64,000 nucleotides of DNA from Streptomyces sp. TG1A-60 (lineage in GTDB: Bacteria; Actinomycetota; Actinomycetes; Streptomycetales; Streptomycetaceae). The position numbers and the translations under genes were made by a program. A model generated the notes under the pieces. That model did not search any database. It was given only the letters and a program-made list of their open reading frames with translations, and had not been told where the DNA came from. Positions within the stretch are counted from its first letter, which is position 1. The number at the start of each line of letters is the position of its first letter. Location of the stretch: assembly GCF_037201975.1 (NCBI RefSeq), contig NZ_CP147520.1, positions 1,054,001-1,118,000 of the forward strand, in the 5' to 3' direction. Shown here in pieces: positions 59,591 to 64,000 of this stretch.

Positions 59591-60940
59591 TCAGGCCGTC
59601 CGCAGGAAGCGGTCGAGCACGCGGACGCCGAAGTGGAGCGCCTCGACCGGGACGCGCTCGTCGACCCCGTGGAAGAGCGCCGCGTAGTCGAAGCCCTCCG
59701 GGAGCTTCAGCGGCGCGAAACCGTAGCCGGTGATGCCGAGGCGCGAGAACTGCTTGGCGTCCGTACCGCCCGACATGCAGTACGGCACGACGTGCCCCTC
59801 GGGCGCGAACTCCTCGACGGCGGCCCGCATGCGCGCGTATGTCACCGAGTCGACCGGCGCCTGGAGGGCCACCTCGCGGTGCTCGTACTCCCACTCCACG
59901 TCGGGCCCGGTGAGCCGGTCCAGGGTCTCCCGGAACTCGTCCTCGCCACCGGGCAGATACCGCCCGTCCACGTGGGCGACGGCCTGCCCCGGGATCACAT
60001 TGGTCTTGTAACCGGCTGCCAGCATGGTCGGGTTGGCGCTGTTGCGTACGGCCGGTTCGACCAGGGCGGCGGCCGGACCGAGCTTGTCGAGCAGCCGGTC
60101 GACGTCGTGGTGGTCGTCGAGGTCGGCCTCGATGCCGTACAGCGCGGCGAGTTCGGTGAGGGACGCGCGGACGGTCGGGGTAAGCCGGACGGGCCACTCG
60201 TGGGCGCCGATCCGGGCGATCGCCGCCGCCAGCCGGGTGACCGCGTTGGCCCGGTTGACCTTGGAGCCGTGGCCGGCCCGGCCGCGCGCGGTGAGCCGCA
60301 GCCAGCCGGTGCCGCGTTCCCCGGCCGCGATCGGGTAGATCTGCCGGCCGCCGCCGTCGTGGAAGGTGAACGCCCCCGACTCGCTGATGCCCTCGGTGCA
60401 GCCCTCGAAGAGGCCCGGGTGTTCGTCGGCGAGGAACCCGGAGCCGTCCACGGCGCTCGCCTCCTCGTCGGCGGTGAACGCGATCACGACGTCCCGGCGG
60501 GGGCGTACGCCCGCGCGCGCCCAGTGCCGGGCGACCGCGAGGATCATCGCGTCCATGTTCTTCATGTCGACCGCTCCCCGGCCCCAGACCACGCCGTCGC
60601 GGATCTCCCCGGAGAACGGGTGCACGCTCCAGTCCTCCGCCCGCGCGGGCACGACGTCCAGATGGCCGTGGACGAGCAGCGCGTCCGCCGACGGGTCGCC
60701 GCCCTCGATCCGCGCGACGACGTTCGTACGTCCCTCGGTGCGCTCCAGCAGCGTGGGCTCCAGGCCCGCCTCGGCGAGCAGCGCGGCGGCGTACTCGGCG
60801 GCGGGGCGCTCCCGGCAGTCCCCGCCGCCCCGGTTGGTGGTGTCGATGCGGATGAGGTCGGAGGTGAATCGGACGACCTCGTCCCGGGCCTGCTGTTCCA
60901 CGGGCGCAGCCGACGCCACGGGCTCTGCGGGCTCAGCCAT
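59591..60940 (-). CDS. M20-family metallopeptidase
   Basis: The 449-aa di-zinc exopeptidase has the metal ligands ALLVHGHLDVVPA (His-Asp, about residue 92), GRGAVDMKNMDAM (Asp, about 118), ADEEASAVDGSGF (Glu-Glu, about 152) and a C-terminal ALFHGVDERVPVE His (about 425). The lid/dimerisation domain contains GRAGHGSKVNRANAV. It removes amino acids from small peptides or acylated amino acids. ATG 60940 overlaps the M55 gene by 8 nt. It is second in the peptidase operon. Confidence 0.93.
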   Translation of the reverse strand: MAEPAEPVASAAPVEQQARDEVVRFTSDLIRIDTTNRGGGDCRERPAAEYAAALLAEAGLEPTLLERTEGRTNVVARIEGGDPSADALLVHGHLDVVPARAEDWSVHPFSGEIRDGVVWGRGAVDMKNMDAMILAVARHWARAGVRPRRDVVIAFTADEEASAVDGSGFLADEHPGLFEGCTEGISESGAFTFHDGGGRQIYPIAAGERGTGWLRLTARGRAGHGSKVNRANAVTRLAAAIARIGAHEWPVRLTPTVRASLTELAALYGIEADLDDHHDVDRLLDKLGPAAALVEPAVRNSANPTMLAAGYKTNVIPGQAVAHVDGRYLPGGEDEFRETLDRLTGPDVEWEYEHREVALQAPVDSVTYARMRAAVEEFAPEGHVVPYCMSGGTDAKQFSRLGITGYGFAPLKLPEGFDYAALFHGVDERVPVEALHFGVRVLDRFLRTA

Positions 60941-61766
60941 ATGTCTCCTCCACCGCGGCCGAGACGATCGTGGTGACCGCCTTGAAGGTGCGGATTCCCT
61001 CGTACATGGTCGGGCTGGTGTAGGCGGCCTTGCGTTCGCCGATACGGGTGACACCCGGCACGACGGTCGCGGCCATCGCCAGGTGCTCGGCGTCGAACTC
61101 CAGCGCCACGGTGAACGGCCCGCCCCTGACCGGTTCGTGACGCACCGCGAGCGACGCGGCCCGCTCGGCCGCCGCGCGGATGTCGGCCGCCGTTCTGGTC
61201 GGTGTGCGGCAGACCGCCGCGTACCGCGACACATGGTCCTTGACCGCCACTTTGAGCGCCTCGGGCGCATACCCCAGGGCGTCCTCGCAAGCCACGTCGT
61301 CGCCGGTCACCAGCACCACGGGTACCCCGTACTCGGCGACGACATGCGCGTTCAACAGACCCTCGCTGGCCCGCACGTCGTCGAGCCACACGCCGGTGAC
61401 GGAGTTCGCGAGATACGTGTGGGCCAGGACCCCTTCCATGCCCGCGCCCGCGTGGTAGCCGACGAAGGCGATGCCGTCCACGTCTCCGTGCTGGACACCC
61501 TCCACCATGGACAGCGCCTTGTGCCGCCCGGTCAGCATCCGCGCTCGCTCGTCCAGCCGCTCCAACAGGAGATTGCGCATCGTCCAATGCGCCTCGTTGA
61601 TCAGCACCTCGTCCGCGCCGCCGTCGAGGAACCCGAGCACGGCGGCGTTCACATCCGAGGTGAACATCGACCGACACCGCTCCCACTGCGGCGTCCCCGG
61701 CAGCACGTCGGCCGGCCAGGTCACACCGGTGGCGCCTTCCATGTCGGCACTGATGAGGATCTTCAT
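60933..61766 (-). CDS. M55-family D-aminopeptidase (DppA-like)
   Basis: The protein has 277 aa. The zinc-binding N-terminus ISADMEGATGV holds the Asp-x-Glu pair; INEAHWTMRNLL, VGYHAGAG and VVLVTGDDVACED follow. DppA of Bacillus is a decameric D-aminopeptidase that cleaves D-Ala-containing dipeptides. It heads an operon with M20, S9 and S66 peptidases, so D-amino-acid peptides from cell wall turnover are a plausible shared substrate. ATG 61766 has GAGGGG upstream. Confidence 0.92.
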   Translation of the reverse strand: MKILISADMEGATGVTWPADVLPGTPQWERCRSMFTSDVNAAVLGFLDGGADEVLINEAHWTMRNLLLERLDERARMLTGRHKALSMVEGVQHGDVDGIAFVGYHAGAGMEGVLAHTYLANSVTGVWLDDVRASEGLLNAHVVAEYGVPVVLVTGDDVACEDALGYAPEALKVAVKDHVSRYAAVCRTPTRTAADIRAAAERAASLAVRHEPVRGGPFTVALEFDAEHLAMAATVVPGVTRIGERKAAYTSPTMYEGIRTFKAVTTIVSAAVEETYG

Positions 61767-62150
61767 GCGGGTCCGTCCCCTCGCAGGTCAGAGGCTTGCC
61801 GTCCGGCCGGTGACAGCAGTTTCCGACAACATGCGGCGGAGACGGGGATCTTCATGCTGCTTCACGTTACGCGTCGGCGAGGGAACTTCCCACAGGGCGG
61901 AGAGGAGGTTGAGGCCGCTCCCGGGCCTCGGCACCTCGGAGGCCACGGAACGGGTTCCCGCATGCGTCCCTCAACCCTCCGTCAGGCGCGGTGCGAGTGC
62001 GGGTGGAAACGTCCTCCAGCAGAGGCGTGGCCTGCTGCCAGCCTTCGATCGGGTGCGGGTTGGGCCGCGTCTGGTACCGGACGCTCCACTCGTCGAGCAG
62101 AGGATGCTGCGCTTGCTCAAAGCAATGGAGCGGGGGCGGAAGGGGTGCCG
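61767..62150. other. Intergenic gap with possible protein remnant
   Basis: This 384-bp gap has no convincing gene. On the minus strand, 61867-62115 contains an open stretch with a protein-like segment (HPLLDEWSVRYQTRPNPHPI and EGWQQATPLLEDVSTRT) but no start codon or ribosome site, followed by low-quality Arg-rich sequence. It may be the decayed end of a lost gene of unknown type. Confidence 0.3.
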
Positions 62151-63224
62151 TCAGAGGGTGAGCGCGCAGACGACCGAGGGAACGGAAGCCGCCGGGGCCG
62201 ACTGTTCGAGGGCTCCGCTGTCCAGGACGCGCAGCGGGGCGAGCGTGCCGCTGTGCTGGTTGGCGACCAGTAGATGACCGGCCGCGTAGGTCAGGCCGCG
62301 GGGCCAGGTACCGCCACTGGGGGTCTCGCCGATCGCTTCCAAGGTGGTGCCGGTGACCCGGAACGCGGCCACGGTGTCGGCGCCGCGGTTCGTCAGCCAG
62401 ACGAAGCGCCCGCAGAGCGAGGCGACGATGCCGCCGGGCTGGTTGACGACGTCGCGGGCCGTGGTCGCGGGCACCGTGGCGACGGCCGTCAGGGTGCCCG
62501 TGGCGGCGTCGTACCGGTGGCAGGTGAGGGTCGAGGACAGCTCGTCCGCGCTGAACACCAGCTCCCCACCGGGGGCGAAGGCGAGGTGACGGGGGCCGGA
62601 GCCGGCGGCCAGCCGGTTCATGGCCGCCCGCTCCAGGGTTCCGGTGCGGGTGTCGAGCCGGTAGGTGAAGACCGCGTCCGCGCCCAGGTCGGTGGCGAGG
62701 ACGAAACGGCCCGCCGGGTCGACGAGCACCTGGTGGGCGTGGCTGCCCTCCTGCCGTCCGGCGACCGGGCCCGACCCCTGGTGGATGACGAGGTCGGTCG
62801 GCTCCAGCAGGCGGCCGTCCGCGCCGAGCCGGTGCACCGCGACGGTGCCGGGCGCGGTGTCGCTGCCGTAGTTCGCGGTCAGCAGCCACTCTCCGTCCGG
62901 GTGGACGGTGAGGTGGCACGGGTTCGACCCGCCGCTGCTCACCGGGGCGCCCAGCGGGGTCAGTACACCGTCGTGGCGTCGGGCGACGGCGCTGACGGTT
63001 CCGGGGTCGGTCTCGTTCGTGCTGTAGACGACGTCGAGGGAGGGGTGCCCGGCCAGGAAGGACGCTCCGATGACCAAGAGGGCCGGCACCTGGCTGTCGT
63101 ACGTCGGGCGGCCGGTCGAGGGGGCGAGCCGCAGGGTGGCGAGCCCGGCGCCGTCGCCGCCGGTGTCGGGTGTGTAGGAGCCGGTGAGGACGTGAACTGC
63201 TTCGGGGTAAGCGGGCGTTGGCAT
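62151..63224 (-). CDS. Lactonase family protein (7-bladed propeller, Pgl type)
   Basis: The 357-aa cytosolic beta-propeller belongs to the 6-phosphogluconolactonase/carboxy-cis,cis-muconate cyclase family. Typical repeats are NPCHLTVHPDGEWLLTANYG (about residue 100), SHAHQVLVDPAGRFVLATDLG (about 160), GPRHLAFAPGGELVFS (about 210) and TWPRGLTYAAGHLLVAN (about 310). ATG 63224 has GGGA 8 nt upstream. It lies 116 bp behind a keto-deoxygluconate-type kinase gene in the same direction, so it probably opens a sugar-acid lactone upstream of that kinase. Confidence 0.9.
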   Translation of the reverse strand: MPTPAYPEAVHVLTGSYTPDTGGDGAGLATLRLAPSTGRPTYDSQVPALLVIGASFLAGHPSLDVVYSTNETDPGTVSAVARRHDGVLTPLGAPVSSGGSNPCHLTVHPDGEWLLTANYGSDTAPGTVAVHRLGADGRLLEPTDLVIHQGSGPVAGRQEGSHAHQVLVDPAGRFVLATDLGADAVFTYRLDTRTGTLERAAMNRLAAGSGPRHLAFAPGGELVFSADELSSTLTCHRYDAATGTLTAVATVPATTARDVVNQPGGIVASLCGRFVWLTNRGADTVAAFRVTGTTLEAIGETPSGGTWPRGLTYAAGHLLVANQHSGTLAPLRVLDSGALEQSAPAASVPSVVCALTL

Positions 63225-63340
63225 GGGCGTTCCCAGAGGTTCCTCGAGCGGGTGGGATGACGACGCGATGGGGGATGGATCGTGGTCGCGTCCGGATGCG
63301 GCGCGTGCGCCTGCTCGGAGCCCGGCGGGCCCGGTCGCGT

Positions 63341-64000
63341 TCAGCGGACGACGTCGTCGTGGTGGTCGAGCAGCTCCAGCTCGGAACGCCTGGGCAGACC
63401 CTCCCAGTCGCCCGGGGTGGCGACCGCGAAGGCGCCCAGCACGACGGCGGTCCGCAACCGCTGCTCCGGTGGTTCTCCCGCAAGCAGTTCCGCCAGGTAC
63501 CCGGCGACGAACGCGTCGCCCGCACCCACGGAGTCGTGCACGGTGACGGGCACGGCGGGCTGTCGGTAGTCCTGGCCGTCGAGGAGGGCGAACGCTCCCT
63601 CGGCGCCCAGTTTGATCACGGCTCCGGCGGGCCCGAGGCCGCAGATGCCCTTGGCGAGCTCCTCCGGATCGTCGGCGCCCGGCACCGCGAGGCGGGCCTC
63701 GTGCGGCCCTGCGAAGACCAGGTCGCTGCGGCGCAGCAGGGGCAGCAGCGCGCGCCCGGCCTCCTCCTCGCTCCACAGCAGGGAGCGGAAGTTGATGTCC
63801 AGTGAGACCGGTACTCCGGCGTCGACGGCGATGTCCACGGCCCGGGTGATGGCCTGAGACGGTCCTTCGCCCAGCGCCGGGGTGATCCCGGTGATGTGCA
63901 GGACCGCCGCGCCGGCGACGAGGTGCTCGGGGACGTCGTCGGCGGACAGCCGGGAACCCGCCGTGTGGGTGCGGTAGTAGCGGGTACGGCTGTGCGTGGC
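63341..64000 (-). CDS. PfkB-family sugar kinase, 2-keto-3-deoxygluconate kinase-like (partial)
   Basis: The 219 C-terminal residues are visible; the N-terminus lies beyond the right edge. The PfkB signature DSVGAGDAFVAGYLAELL (about 55 residues before the end) holds the catalytic Asp, and VSLDINFRSLLWS and DLVFAGPHEARLA match KDG kinases. It phosphorylates 2-keto-3-deoxy sugar acids in Entner-Doudoroff or uronate/galactonate catabolism. Together with the downstream lactonase it suggests a sugar-acid degradation operon extending to the right. Confidence 0.9.
   Translation of the reverse strand, partial: ATHSRTRYYRTHTAGSRLSADDVPEHLVAGAAVLHITGITPALGEGPSQAITRAVDIAVDAGVPVSLDINFRSLLWSEEEAGRALLPLLRRSDLVFAGPHEARLAVPGADDPEELAKGICGLGPAGAVIKLGAEGAFALLDGQDYRQPAVPVTVHDSVGAGDAFVAGYLAELLAGEPPEQRLRTAVVLGAFAVATPGDWEGLPRRSELELLDHHDDVVR

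Overview
This is a high-GC actinobacterial chromosome segment, almost certainly from Streptomyces. Third codon positions are nearly all G or C, GTG and TTG starts are common, several genes look leaderless, and the CebR boxes, gvpOAFGYZJLSK cluster and GNNT-N14-16-GGGTAC promoters are Streptomyces types. I see no rRNA, tRNA, CRISPR array, intact insertion sequence or prophage.

Layout. 0-8.6 kb holds core metabolism: a DUF4185-like anchored protein, a BASS-type transporter divergent from a LysR regulator with a clear operator, a long-chain acyl-CoA ligase, an aldo/keto reductase, a methyltransferase with a His-rich tail and a RibD/DHFR-fold reductase. 8.7-16.6 kb is a cellulose/xyloglucan island. 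GH6 and GH48 enzymes are divergent around two CebR-type operators, followed by GH74; all three carry CBM2 modules. 16.9-28.3 kb is mixed: methyltransferase plus pterin dehydratase, an orphan XRE-DUF5753 regulator, OsmC, a holin-like/phosphodiesterase fusion, a decayed resolvase-like protein, two metallo-beta-lactamase-fold hydrolases, DedA, an aminotransferase-fold protein without the expected PLP lysine, and a repeat-rich His/Pro surface protein. 28.3-33.6 kb has a GAF-domain remnant, a SigB/F/G-type sigma factor that appears frameshifted, the B12-dependent fused mutase IcmF and a BtuF-like corrinoid-binding protein.

33.9-40 kb is a stress block: DUF2795 and CBS proteins, a DJ-1/PfpI protein coupled to a large HPII-type catalase, a TIGR03086 protein with a small partner, and a baeRF2-type release-factor homologue. 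Five near-consensus SigB-type promoters with sensible leader lengths lie in the window, four in this block and one at 53.9 kb. A 177-bp MITE-like palindromic element follows at 40 kb. 40.3-44.7 kb has an ABC-F protein, a PAP2/lipid-kinase fusion, a methyltransferase and a small membrane protein. 44.7-50.0 kb is a complete gas-vesicle cluster on the minus strand, with most genes translationally overlapped.

50-64 kb has a type II NADH dehydrogenase/transketolase pair, an F420-dependent LLM oxidoreductase, VOC, GNAT and LapA-like proteins, and a four-gene peptidase operon (M55, M20, S9, S66). The S66 and M55 families act on D-amino-acid or muropeptide-like substrates. The window ends in a lactonase and a 2-keto-3-deoxygluconate-type kinase cut by the right edge.

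The main themes are polysaccharide use under cellobiose control and general stress (SigB-type promoters, catalase, OsmC, gas vesicle proteins). The most unusual items are the shared palindromic -10 of two divergent SigB-type promoters, the apparent one-base frameshift in a sigma factor, the Lys-less aminotransferase and the degenerate resolvase-domain gene.
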